Notes under the pieces: model-generated
Databases searched by the model: none
Told to the model about the DNA's origin: nothing
Seen by the model: only the letters and a program-made list of their open reading frames with translations
Shown here: positions 38,085 to 46,175 of the stretch, piece by piece
Numbering within the stretch: position 1 is the stretch's first letter
How the letters are laid out: each line of letters starts with the position of its first letter
Position numbers and translations under genes: made by a program
Assembly: GCA_022071975.1 (NCBI GenBank)
Contig: JAJVIO010000055.1
Span: forward strand, 1-52,751
Length of the DNA stretch: 52,751 bases
Origin: Planctomycetota bacterium
GTDB taxonomy: Bacteria; Planctomycetota; UBA8742; UBA2392
Direction: 5' to 3'

Positions 38085-40004
38085 TTGTTACGCAATTTCC
38101 TCAAGATGCTCGCTTACACCCGCCCCTACTGGCGGTTCTACCTGGTGGGCACGCTGGCGCTGGTGTTCGTGGACATCCTGGACACCTTCACACCCAAGCT
38201 TGTGCAGTGGGCGATCAACCACCTCGAGTACCAGGTGTCGTCCGATCGCACCGCCGCGGACCTTGAGCGCCTGGGCAACCCGCTGATCGACCTGTTCGGG
38301 CCCGGCATGCTGGAAAGCGCGCTCACCGGGGTTTGGGTGTATGCGCTTGGCTACGTGCTGGTGGTCGCGTTCACCGGCTTCTTCCGCTACTGGATGTCGC
38401 TCGATTACGCCAAGGCCAGCATCAACCTGACCCACGACCTGCGCGGCCGTTTCTTCGCCCACATCCAGCGCCTCGCTTCGCGCTTCCACGACCGCGCCAA
38501 GACCGGCGAAATGATGAGCCTTGCGACCGCCGACATGGACGCCGTGCGCAACTTCTTCGGCTTCGGCCTGCTGCTGATCATCGACACCGCGCTGTATTTC
38601 ATCATGGTGCCGATGTACATGACCTCGATCAGCTGGAAGCTGATGCTGGCCAGCGCGGTGACGTTGCCCTTCATTCCCATGATCGTGGCCAAGCTGGCCC
38701 ACGCCATCGAAGACCGCTACGGCCGCCTGCAGGAACAGTTCTCGGTGCTGTCCGAGCGCTCACGCGAGTCGTACGCCGGCGCGAAAGTCGTCAAATCGTT
38801 CGTGCAGGAAGACAGCGAAGTGCGCATGTTCGCGGCGCTCACCCGCGAGTACTTCAAGCGCGGCATGCACCTGGCCAAGGTGGTCGCGCTCGAGAACCCG
38901 CTGCTGGTGCTGATGCTGGGCCTTGCCGACCTGGTGGTGGTGGTTTACGGCGGCAGCATGGTGATCAGCGGCGAGATCACCGTGGGCGCCTTCGTGGCTT
39001 TCTTCCAGTGGCTGATACGTCTCAGCGGCCCGATGATCGGCCTGGGCTGGGTGGTGATGTTGTATCAGCGCGGCCGCGTCAGCATGGACCGCATCCAGCG
39101 CATCATGAGCGTCGAGCCCGAGATCGTGGATGCCGCGCAGCCCGCCGACGTCAAACAGCTCAAGGGCGGCATCGAGGTGCGCAACCTCAGTTTCAAGTAC
39201 TTCCCGGCCCCCAGCGTCAGCGCGGTGGTCGGCGACACCGAGAACGAGAAGCTGGAAGAGCCCGACTGGGCCCTGCGCGACATCAGCCTGAGCATCGCCC
39301 CCGGCAGCACTCTCGCCATCGTGGGCCCCGTGGGCAGCGGCAAGTCCACACTGCTGGGGCTGATCCCGCGCCTGTACGACCCGCCGGCCGGCGCCATCCT
39401 GCTGGACGGCCACGATGTGCGCAGCATTCCGCTGGATGTGCTGCGCACGCAGATCGGCGCCGTGCCGCAGGAGACCTTCCTGTTCAGTGAGACGATCCTG
39501 CAGAACATCGCGCTCGGCACGCTCGGCAGCGAACACGAAGTAGAGGCAGGCAGCGAGCGCCGCGAAGCCGACGTGGAGTGGCTGAAGCAATGCGCCCGCA
39601 TCGCGCAGGTCGAGCAGGACGTGCTGGAGTTCCCCAAGCAGTACGACACGCTGCTGGGCGAAAAGGGCGTGAACCTGTCCGGCGGCCAGAAGCAGCGCGT
39701 GGCGATCGCCCGGGCCATCGCGCGCAAGCCGGCCATCCTGCTGCTGGACGACTGCCTGAGCGCTGTGGATACCCAGACCGAAGAGGCCATCCTGCGCGGC
39801 CTGAAAGACGTGATGAAGCAGTGCACCACAATCATCGTAAGCCACCGCATCAGCACGGTGGAGCACGCGGACGAGATCATCGTGCTCGAGAACGGGCGCA
39901 TAGCCGAAAGGGGCACCCACGAAGAGCTATTAAAGAAGAAGGGTTACTACGCCGAGCTGCACAGCAAGCAGCAGCTCGAGCAGGAGCTGAGCGGACAAGG
40001 ATAG
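38085..40004 (+). CDS. ABC exporter half-transporter with degenerate catalytic site
   Basis: 639 aa. Residues about 1-340 are a six-helix type-I exporter TM domain. The nucleotide-binding domain has Walker A GPVGSGKST (about 415), Q-loop VPQETFLFSETI, signature LSGGQKQRVAIARA (about 530), and Walker B LLLDDCLSAVD (about 554), in which the catalytic Glu is Asp. The H-loop is SHRIST. This is the pattern of the non-hydrolysing half of heterodimeric exporters such as TM287/288, YheI/YheH and MdlA/MdlB. TTG 38085 is preceded by GAGG at good spacing; ATG 38106 is a fallback. Its partner is the next gene. Substrates may be lipids or drugs. Confidence 0.9.
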   Translation: MLRNFLKMLAYTRPYWRFYLVGTLALVFVDILDTFTPKLVQWAINHLEYQVSSDRTAADLERLGNPLIDLFGPGMLESALTGVWVYALGYVLVVAFTGFFRYWMSLDYAKASINLTHDLRGRFFAHIQRLASRFHDRAKTGEMMSLATADMDAVRNFFGFGLLLIIDTALYFIMVPMYMTSISWKLMLASAVTLPFIPMIVAKLAHAIEDRYGRLQEQFSVLSERSRESYAGAKVVKSFVQEDSEVRMFAALTREYFKRGMHLAKVVALENPLLVLMLGLADLVVVVYGGSMVISGEITVGAFVAFFQWLIRLSGPMIGLGWVVMLYQRGRVSMDRIQRIMSVEPEIVDAAQPADVKQLKGGIEVRNLSFKYFPAPSVSAVVGDTENEKLEEPDWALRDISLSIAPGSTLAIVGPVGSGKSTLLGLIPRLYDPPAGAILLDGHDVRSIPLDVLRTQIGAVPQETFLFSETILQNIALGTLGSEHEVEAGSERREADVEWLKQCARIAQVEQDVLEFPKQYDTLLGEKGVNLSGGQKQRVAIARAIARKPAILLLDDCLSAVDTQTEEAILRGLKDVMKQCTTIIVSHRISTVEHADEIIVLENGRIAERGTHEELLKKKGYYAELHSKQQLEQELSGQG

Positions 40005-40044
40005 AGGTTAGAGGACAGAGGTTAGAGGTTAGAGGTTAGAGGTC
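40003..40044 (+). repeat. Heptamer tandem repeat (AGAGGTT) at the ABC gene end
   Basis: Six 7-bp units, AGAGGTT with variants AGAGGAC and AGAGGTC, start at the stop codon of the first ABC gene and end 62 bp before the next start. The spacing between the two exporter genes could vary by unit number. Confidence 0.8.
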
Positions 40045-40106
40045 AGGGAACTGCAACGGCATGTCGTTTCTCTGCCCCCTGAAACGTGATCTCTGAAACC
40101 AGACAC

Positions 40107-42143
40107 ATGAGCGATTCGTTCGAAGAAGACTTACTTGAGGACAAGATCAAGACGAACGTCTGGGATCCGGTCCTGTTTCGCCGCATGGCCGGCTACGCTC
40201 GGCCGTACTGGGCGCGTATGCTTACGGGCACGCTGCTGGTGGGCGTGATCGCCTTCTTCGCCATCCTGCCGCCCGCCCTGATGGGCGCCACCGTTGACCT
40301 GGTCTTCAAGCAGGAAGACAGCTTTGTCGCCAACGCCGTGCGCAACGCGATCACACCGTTCTTCCCCTCCTTCGCCGACTTTACCGCCATGCAGCAACTC
40401 TGGGTGATGGCCGGCCTGTTCCTGCTGGTGCGCGTGGGCGCTTTCTTCACGGAATGGGGCAACGGCTACCTGCTGGCCGGCCTGGGACAGCGCGTGATCT
40501 ACGACATCCGCATGCAGCTGTTCAAACACATCCACAGCCTCAGCCTGTCGTACTTCCACCGCCACCCCGTCGGCCGCATGGTCACCCGCACCACCAACGA
40601 CGTCGGCGCCATGGAAGAAATGTTCAGCACCGCCCTGGTGATGATTCTCAAAGACGTCGCCATGCTGCTCGGCATCATGCTGTTCATCCTGCTGATGAAC
40701 TGGAAGCTGGGCCTGATCGCGCTGGCCATCGTGCCCTTCATCGTCACCGCCACGCTGATCTTCCGCAAATACGCCCGCGCCGCCTACCGCCGCTGGCGCG
40801 CGGCACTGTCGCGCATCAACGCCTTCACCGCCGAGGTGCTGGGCGGCGTGCGCGTGGTGCAGCTCTTCCACAAAGAGAAGCGCAACGACCAGGCCTACGA
40901 CAAGATCGGGCAGGAGTACAAGAAGCACTTCATCGACCAGCGTGTGGCGTGGGCGATTTTCCGGCCGGTGAACACCACGCTGTCGGCGGCGGGCATCGCG
41001 CTGGTGATCACCTTCGGCGGCGCCGCGGTGCTGGGCGAGTTCAACTTCACCAACGGCAGTGGATTCAGCATCGGCCTGCTGTTCGCGTTCATCGGCTACA
41101 CGGAAATGTTCTTCAACCCGATCCGCGACCTGACGGAAAAGTTCGAAGTCGTGCAGGGCGCCATGACGGCCGCCGAGCGCATTTTCACCATCCTGGACGA
41201 AAAACAGGAGATCGTGAACCTGCCCGGCGCGCAGGACTTCGGCCGTGCCCAGGGCCGCGTTGAATTCGAGGACGTGCAGTTCGAATACAAGGCCGGTGAG
41301 CCCGTGCTGCGCGGCGTCGATTTCACCATCGAGCCGGGCCAGACCGTGGCGATCGTCGGCCACACCGGCGCGGGCAAGACCACCATCATCAACCTGGTCT
41401 GCCGCTTCTACGACGTGCAGGGCGGCAAGGTGAAGGTGGACGGCCACGACGTGCGCGAGTGGACGCTCGCGGGCCTGCGCCGCAACATCGCCACCGTGCA
41501 CCAGGATGTGTTCCTGTTCGCGGGCACGGTGTTCGACAACCTGCGCCTGGGCGACGAAACCATCACGCGTGAGCAGGTCGAGCAAGCCTGTAAATACGTG
41601 GGCGCTCACGCCTTCATCGAGAAGCTGGACGGCGGCTACGACGCCAAGGTGGAAGAGGGCGGCAAGACCTTCAGCGCCGGCGAGCGCCAGTTGCTCAGCT
41701 TTGCCAGGGCGCTGGTGTTCGACCCGGCCGTGCTGATTCTCGACGAAGCCACCAGCAGCATCGACACGCACACGGAAGAGCTGATCCAGAAGGCGCTGGT
41801 GAAGCTGACCAAGGGGCGCACCAGCATCGTGATCGCGCACCGGCTCAGCACGATCCAGAAGGCGAACGTGATCCTGGTGATGCACAAGGGCAAGCTTGCT
41901 GAAAGCGGCAGCCACCAGCAGCTGCTGGCAAAGAAGGGCCTGTACCACAAGCTGTACGAGCTGCAGTACCAGGCGCTGGAGGACACGCCCAAAGAGCCCG
42001 AGTTCGCCGTGGACGGCGAAGCGCTGTCACCCAGGCTCAGCAGCGGCGCGCTAAGAACGGCCGCCGCCGCCACCGGCAAAGGCAACACAGCCCGAGCCGC
42101 CGAAGACGCCACCCACGAACGCACTGCGGGCGATGACGCCTGA
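40107..42143 (+). CDS. ABC exporter half-transporter, catalytically competent partner
   Basis: 678 aa. The TM domain is followed by an NBD with Walker A GHTGAGKTT (about 418), Walker B LILDEATSSID (about 543) with the catalytic Glu, and H-loop AHRLST. The signature is FSAGERQLLSFARA, not LSGGQ. In such dimers the competent site pairs this Walker B with the partner's LSGGQ, while the degenerate site pairs the partner's LDD with FSAGER, exactly as seen in YheH/TM288. An Ala-rich C-terminal tail of about 50 residues is extra. ATG 40107 (MSDSFEED) is preferred. It overlaps nothing and follows the heptamer repeat. Confidence 0.92.
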   Translation: MSDSFEEDLLEDKIKTNVWDPVLFRRMAGYARPYWARMLTGTLLVGVIAFFAILPPALMGATVDLVFKQEDSFVANAVRNAITPFFPSFADFTAMQQLWVMAGLFLLVRVGAFFTEWGNGYLLAGLGQRVIYDIRMQLFKHIHSLSLSYFHRHPVGRMVTRTTNDVGAMEEMFSTALVMILKDVAMLLGIMLFILLMNWKLGLIALAIVPFIVTATLIFRKYARAAYRRWRAALSRINAFTAEVLGGVRVVQLFHKEKRNDQAYDKIGQEYKKHFIDQRVAWAIFRPVNTTLSAAGIALVITFGGAAVLGEFNFTNGSGFSIGLLFAFIGYTEMFFNPIRDLTEKFEVVQGAMTAAERIFTILDEKQEIVNLPGAQDFGRAQGRVEFEDVQFEYKAGEPVLRGVDFTIEPGQTVAIVGHTGAGKTTIINLVCRFYDVQGGKVKVDGHDVREWTLAGLRRNIATVHQDVFLFAGTVFDNLRLGDETITREQVEQACKYVGAHAFIEKLDGGYDAKVEEGGKTFSAGERQLLSFARALVFDPAVLILDEATSSIDTHTEELIQKALVKLTKGRTSIVIAHRLSTIQKANVILVMHKGKLAESGSHQQLLAKKGLYHKLYELQYQALEDTPKEPEFAVDGEALSPRLSSGALRTAAAATGKGNTARAAEDATHERTAGDDA

Positions 42144-42148
42144 TGGCG

Positions 42149-43120
42149 TCAGTCGTAGATCGGGTCGCCTTTGGGATTGCGCACCCGCAGGCCGATCAAG
42201 CGCAGCAGTTTCGCCTTCAGCAGCTTCCGGCCTGATTGCTTCAGCATGCCCTGGCGGCCAGCGAGCCCCGTGCCTTCCTCGAGCAGCTTGCCCGCCGTCT
42301 TCAGGTCGTTCGCCCAGATGTAGTGGTTGATCATCTGCTTGTACCAGCGCGCCACGCTGATCTTCCAGGCGTCTTCATCCCAGCCGGGCAGCGCGCGGCA
42401 CTTCTCGCGGGTGAGCTGCAACTGGCGGCGCCGGTTGTCGTCGCGCTTCACCAGCGTGGCGAAGTCCGGCACCTGGCTGAGCGACTCCGGCTGGTCGATC
42501 CAGGTTGCCATGGCCTCCGGCACGGCCGCGAACGAGCCATGATGCGCAAGCCGGACCAGGTACTCGTCGTCTTCGAAGATGGCCAGGCTCTCGTCGTACA
42601 GGCCCGCGCGCTCGATCAGCCCGCGGCTCAGGAACAAGCTGTTGGTGTGGGCCCAGGCTTTAAGCCGCATCACCCCGGCCGGGTTGCGGCCGTTCAGCAG
42701 GCCGGCGGCGTCGTGCGGGTACAGCGTCACGTTGTCGCCCCTGCGACGCTCAACCAGGCAGCAGGCGGCATCGGCGCCGGCCGCCAGCAGCGCGGCGAGC
42801 TGCTTCTCGAGCTTGGTGGGCATGAACAGGTCGTCCGCATCGAGAAGCGCGATGTATTCGCCGCTTGCCTGCTTCACGCCATGGTTGCGAGCGCTCGCCA
42901 CGCCGCCGTTGATCTTGGTGACGAAGCGCGGCGCGATTCCGGCCTTTGTCACGGCCGGCTGAAGCTCATCAAACACCTGGCCCAGGCCGCCGGGGGTGCC
43001 GTCGTCCACGATCACCAGCTCGAGCGGGCGGTATGTCTGCGCGATCACGGACGCCACGGCCTGTTTCAGCAGGTCGGGGCGCTTGTAGGCGGGAATGATG
43101 ACAGAGATCAGCGCGGACAC
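42149..43120 (-). CDS. Family-2 glycosyltransferase
   Basis: 323 aa. ISVIIPAYKRPDLLKQAVASVIAQTY is the GT2 N-terminus; VIVDDGTP, GGVASARNHGVKQASGEYIALLDADDLF contain the UDP-sugar loop and the DxD-like motif (DAD). HTNSLFLSRGLIERAGLYDESLAIFEDDEYLVRLA holds the acceptor-side ED-D. It transfers a sugar to an unidentified acceptor, probably at the membrane face, as no TM segment is present. I chose GTG 43120 because upstream residues are low-complexity; no clear ribosome site exists, so the start is uncertain. It ends tail to tail with the ABC gene, five bases apart. Confidence 0.9.
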   Translation of the reverse strand: MSALISVIIPAYKRPDLLKQAVASVIAQTYRPLELVIVDDGTPGGLGQVFDELQPAVTKAGIAPRFVTKINGGVASARNHGVKQASGEYIALLDADDLFMPTKLEKQLAALLAAGADAACCLVERRRGDNVTLYPHDAAGLLNGRNPAGVMRLKAWAHTNSLFLSRGLIERAGLYDESLAIFEDDEYLVRLAHHGSFAAVPEAMATWIDQPESLSQVPDFATLVKRDDNRRRQLQLTREKCRALPGWDEDAWKISVARWYKQMINHYIWANDLKTAGKLLEEGTGLAGRQGMLKQSGRKLLKAKLLRLIGLRVRNPKGDPIYD

Positions 43121-43212
43121 CGCAGAATTCAGCCAGCACAGGCGCACGCGCGCAAGTAGCCAAACGCGCCGACCACGGTTTCCCGCAGGTCGGCGCGTTC
43201 GCATCGGTCAAT

Positions 43213-45237
43213 TTACTTGTGGACGAACTTGGCCTTGGCTCGGGCGCCTTCCTTCAGGAAGGTCTCCATGCCGATGTGCATGTCCTCGGTTTCTACGCAC
43301 TCGCCGAAGGCTTTGCTTTCCAGCTTGAGGCCTTCCCTCAGCGGCTTCTTGCAGCCCTCGATGATGGTGTGGCACAGGATCTGGTCGATCTTTTTGCTCA
43401 GGTGGCCGAGCTCGATCTCCGGCGCCTTGTCCGGTACGCCCTTCACCGGCTCGCGGTTGATGCGCTTCAGCTCGCGCTTGCCGCTCGCGTACTCGTTGAC
43501 CAGCGCCACGGCGCGGTCCACCAGGTCGCCTTCGACTTCCTCGCTGATCAATCCGAGTTGCAGGCCTGTTGACCCGTCAATGGGCCTGGCGGTGCGCATC
43601 AGCTCGAGCGCCTTGTCAAACGGGATCCAGCGCGGCAGGCGCTGCGTGCCGCCGGCGCCCGGGATGATGCCCAGGTTCACCTCGGGCTGGCCGGCCAGCA
43701 GCTTCAAGCCTTTGCGGGCGATGCGCGCGTGGCAGGCCATCGCCAGCTCGTTGCCGCCGCCGAACGCCAGGCCATTGTAGGCGCACACCACGGGCTTCTT
43801 CATGTCTTCGATGAAGTCCAGCGTCTGGTGGAACTGGCGGCTGTTGGCCTCGCCCTCCGCGGCGGTCTTCAGCGCCGCCAGCATGTCGATGTCCGCGCCG
43901 CTCACGAACGCCTTGGTCCCGAAGCCGGTGATCACCGCGCCCTTGATCTTCGCGTCGGCCTCCACAGCCTTGCAGTGGTTGACCAGTTGCCGGAACACCT
44001 CCAGGTTCAACGCGTTCAGCACGGCCGGGCGACGGATCTTGAGCACTGCCACGCCGTCCTTGTCGGTGCGGAACACCATCGGAATCTCGAACGGCTTGCC
44101 GCTGGCGGCCTGCTTCCTGATGCACTCGGGCACCGGGAAGCCGGGGTTGGTGGCCGCGTAGGCTTCCACCAGCTTGAGCGCGTTCGCCACGCCCATTTCG
44201 TTCATCCAGGCGAAGGGCTCGCGGATTACCAGCGCGGTGTTGACGGCCATGTTCATGTCGCCGACGTTGCTGATGCCGGCGTCCACGATTTCGCCGACCA
44301 GGCCGAAGTAGGCCCCGGTCATGGCGTCGGCGACTTTCTTGTATTGCTCGTCGCTGTACTCGACGGTTTCGCCCTTGCCAGCGGTTTCCCAGGCAGCCTT
44401 GGTTTCCACCTTCTCTTTCAGGCTGGCAGGGGTGCGGAACCACTTGTGGATTTTCGTGGTGTAGTGATCGAGACCCACGGCCGTGATCGGGTTGCCGCCC
44501 GTCAGGTTCATGGCCGTGAAGGGGCCGATGCCCTGGCCCAGCGCCTTCTGGGCGATCACGTCCACCTGCTTCACGCTGGCGACGCCGCTTTCGGCCTGCA
44601 GGGCCGCGGCCAGGAACAGGCCCTCGAACACGGGGTCGATGGCGTAGCCGTAACGCGAGCCGACCTGGATAGGCGCCTTGCCGATCTCCTCATAGAAGGC
44701 CATCAGCCAGTCAATGACCGGCTTGTGGGTGTGCTTGCTGGGCACCACCTCGACGATGATGTTGCGCTCGGCGGGGAAGAAGTAGTGGATCACCAGGGTG
44801 TGCTCGGGGCGCTTGGCCTTCTCGAAGATCACCTCCGGTTCCATGTGCGAGCTGTTGCTGGCGATGATGCAGTCCTCGGGCAGGATGCTTTCGAGTTGCG
44901 CGACGATCTTCTGCTTGATGTCGCGGTTTTCCGTGGCGGCCTCGATCACCAGCTTCGCGCCCTTGAGCTCGGCGTAGTCGCTGGTCCAGCTGATGCTGCC
45001 GGTCATCTGCTCGGCCTGTTCGGGCTTGAAGGCCTTGGTCTCGACGCCCTTGGCGACCTTCTTCTCGAGCTTGGCCTTGCCCTTGGCCAGCGCGTCGGAG
45101 CTGACGTCAACCACCACGGTTTTCACGCCGTAGGGCGCGAGCGTCTTGGCGAAAAACAGCGCGATGTCCGGGCCGATCTGGCCGGAGCCGATCACGCCAA
45201 CCTTGTCCAGCGACCAGTCCTTCAACGTGAATGCCAT
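43213..45237 (-). CDS. 3-hydroxyacyl-CoA dehydrogenase fused to enoyl-CoA hydratase
   Basis: 674 aa. Residues about 10-370 are the dehydrogenase: Rossmann GVIGSGQIGPDIA, SNSSHM and HYFFPAERN (catalytic Ser/His), and GPFTAMNLTGGNP. Residues about 385-600 are a crotonase: VLNALN, GFGTKAFVSGADI, FGGGNELAMACHARIA and PEVNLGIIPGAGGTQRLP, with both catalytic Glu positions, so a hydratase. The domain order is dehydrogenase-hydratase, the reverse of FadB, as in archaeal 3-hydroxypropionate/4-hydroxybutyrate enzymes and B. subtilis FadN. It interconverts enoyl-CoA and 3-oxoacyl-CoA. ATG 45237 follows AAGGGG. The thiolase at 46176 would supply or use the next step. Confidence 0.93.
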   Translation of the reverse strand: MAFTLKDWSLDKVGVIGSGQIGPDIALFFAKTLAPYGVKTVVVDVSSDALAKGKAKLEKKVAKGVETKAFKPEQAEQMTGSISWTSDYAELKGAKLVIEAATENRDIKQKIVAQLESILPEDCIIASNSSHMEPEVIFEKAKRPEHTLVIHYFFPAERNIIVEVVPSKHTHKPVIDWLMAFYEEIGKAPIQVGSRYGYAIDPVFEGLFLAAALQAESGVASVKQVDVIAQKALGQGIGPFTAMNLTGGNPITAVGLDHYTTKIHKWFRTPASLKEKVETKAAWETAGKGETVEYSDEQYKKVADAMTGAYFGLVGEIVDAGISNVGDMNMAVNTALVIREPFAWMNEMGVANALKLVEAYAATNPGFPVPECIRKQAASGKPFEIPMVFRTDKDGVAVLKIRRPAVLNALNLEVFRQLVNHCKAVEADAKIKGAVITGFGTKAFVSGADIDMLAALKTAAEGEANSRQFHQTLDFIEDMKKPVVCAYNGLAFGGGNELAMACHARIARKGLKLLAGQPEVNLGIIPGAGGTQRLPRWIPFDKALELMRTARPIDGSTGLQLGLISEEVEGDLVDRAVALVNEYASGKRELKRINREPVKGVPDKAPEIELGHLSKKIDQILCHTIIEGCKKPLREGLKLESKAFGECVETEDMHIGMETFLKEGARAKAKFVHK

Positions 45238-45330
45238 GATGTTTCCCCTTCTCGAACGCCCCGGGTTTAGCGTCTGCAGCGCCACGCGCAAGCGTTTGAC
45301 CGGCCGCAAGCGTCGATAGATACTCGCGGG

Positions 45331-45690
45331 ATGGACATTACGATCTTGAACGCAGTCGCCTGTAACGGCGTCACGGACGGCGAACCGAAAGACCTGCTGG
45401 GAGTCGGCTTTCGCTGGCGCGTCCCGCCAGATCAATTCGCGGTCTGGATCGAGCTGTACAACCCGACCGAGCGCGCTTTCAGCATCAACCTGCAAATCCA
45501 GCGTGGAAGGGACTTCGTAGGTGAATCCGGAGATGAACTCGTTCTGGCGGGTGGCTCCTACTGGCAAGGCGTTTACAGGTGGCGCAAGGGTGCGGGCTTT
45601 CAGGCCAAAACGTACAATGTTCACATCGTAGTGGATGGCGTGCCTGTACGACTGGTACCGCTGGACTTCGGTCATCCGGAGGGAAAATGA
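45331..45690 (+). CDS. Small beta-rich protein (DUF6941-like)
   Basis: 119 aa. LLGVGFRWRVPPDQFAVWIELYNPTERAFSINLQIQ and YNVHIVVDGVPVRLVPLDF alternate hydrophobic and polar residues as in a small beta-sandwich, and the layout (lane opening with W-P, ending G-Y-x-F-x-V-x-V-D-G-x-P) resembles DUF6941. No signal peptide. It is divergent from the HADH-ECH gene (93 bp apart) and overlaps the next gene at ATGA. The family link is weak. Confidence 0.55.
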   Translation: MDITILNAVACNGVTDGEPKDLLGVGFRWRVPPDQFAVWIELYNPTERAFSINLQIQRGRDFVGESGDELVLAGGSYWQGVYRWRKGAGFQAKTYNVHIVVDGVPVRLVPLDFGHPEGK

Positions 45691-45851
45691 GCTACAAAGA
45701 TAAAGTGGCTGACCCCGTTACCGAGAGGTTCGAACTCTCGTTCAGCGCCGTGGGCTGGTCCCAGGACGGCAAGAAGATCGTGCTGCCCGAACACCGCGTC
45801 GCCTGGCACCCAGCCAAACCAAGGCAGAAGCCCAAGAAGAAGGCTGGCTAA
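45687..45851 (+). CDS. Small basic protein, 54 aa
   Basis: MSYKDKVADPVTERFELSFS.. with a lysine/proline-rich C-terminus (KPRQKPKKKAG). It starts at the ATG overlapping the previous stop (ATGA), so it is translationally coupled. The middle GWSQDGKKIVLPEHRV aligns with GVSKDGKVTIVERHEV of the next gene. No match to a known family is recognised; nucleic-acid contact is possible given the tail. Confidence 0.55.
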   Translation: MSYKDKVADPVTERFELSFSAVGWSQDGKKIVLPEHRVAWHPAKPRQKPKKKAG

Positions 45852-45913
45852 GTTGTACAGACCGGGTGTTTCGAGTCCTCAATCGGGTTGGACTTCGGCG
45901 CCAACGGACCGGC

Positions 45914-46063
45914 ATGAGCAAGAAGAAGGCAACCAAGCCACGCGAGCGGATTGGGCGGTGTTTCGTATCCGGCTGGGGTGTTTCAAAGGACGGCAAAGTT
46001 ACCATCGTCGAGCGCCATGAAGTCCCCATGAAAAGCAGCAAGAAGCGCCGCAAGGCCAGCTAA
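45914..46063 (+). CDS. Small basic protein, 49 aa, paralog of the 45687 gene
   Basis: MSKKKATKPRERIGRCFVSGWGVSKDGKVTIVERHEVPMKSSKKRRKAS. It shares the (W/G)xSxDGKk.xxxExHxVxxx core and basic tail with the upstream neighbour, 62 bp away. The start follows CGGACCGGC. It ends 15 bp before a terminator. Too short for a firm call, but the paralogy supports both genes being real. Confidence 0.5.
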   Translation: MSKKKATKPRERIGRCFVSGWGVSKDGKVTIVERHEVPMKSSKKRRKAS

Positions 46064-46078
46064 CCAGCGCTCACAAAC

Positions 46079-46100
46079 AAGGCCGGGGCAACCCGGCCTT
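46079..46100 (+). terminator. Hairpin terminator after the small genes
   Basis: AAGGCCGGG-GCAA-CCCGGCCTT followed by CTTCATTC, 15 bp past the stop at 46063 and 76 bp before the thiolase start. Confidence 0.75.
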
Positions 46101-46175
46101 CTTCATTCATGCCGCCTCGTTGACCGCGCCTACCTTCGCGCCCATACTCCGGGCTGGACACTGACTGGAGACATC

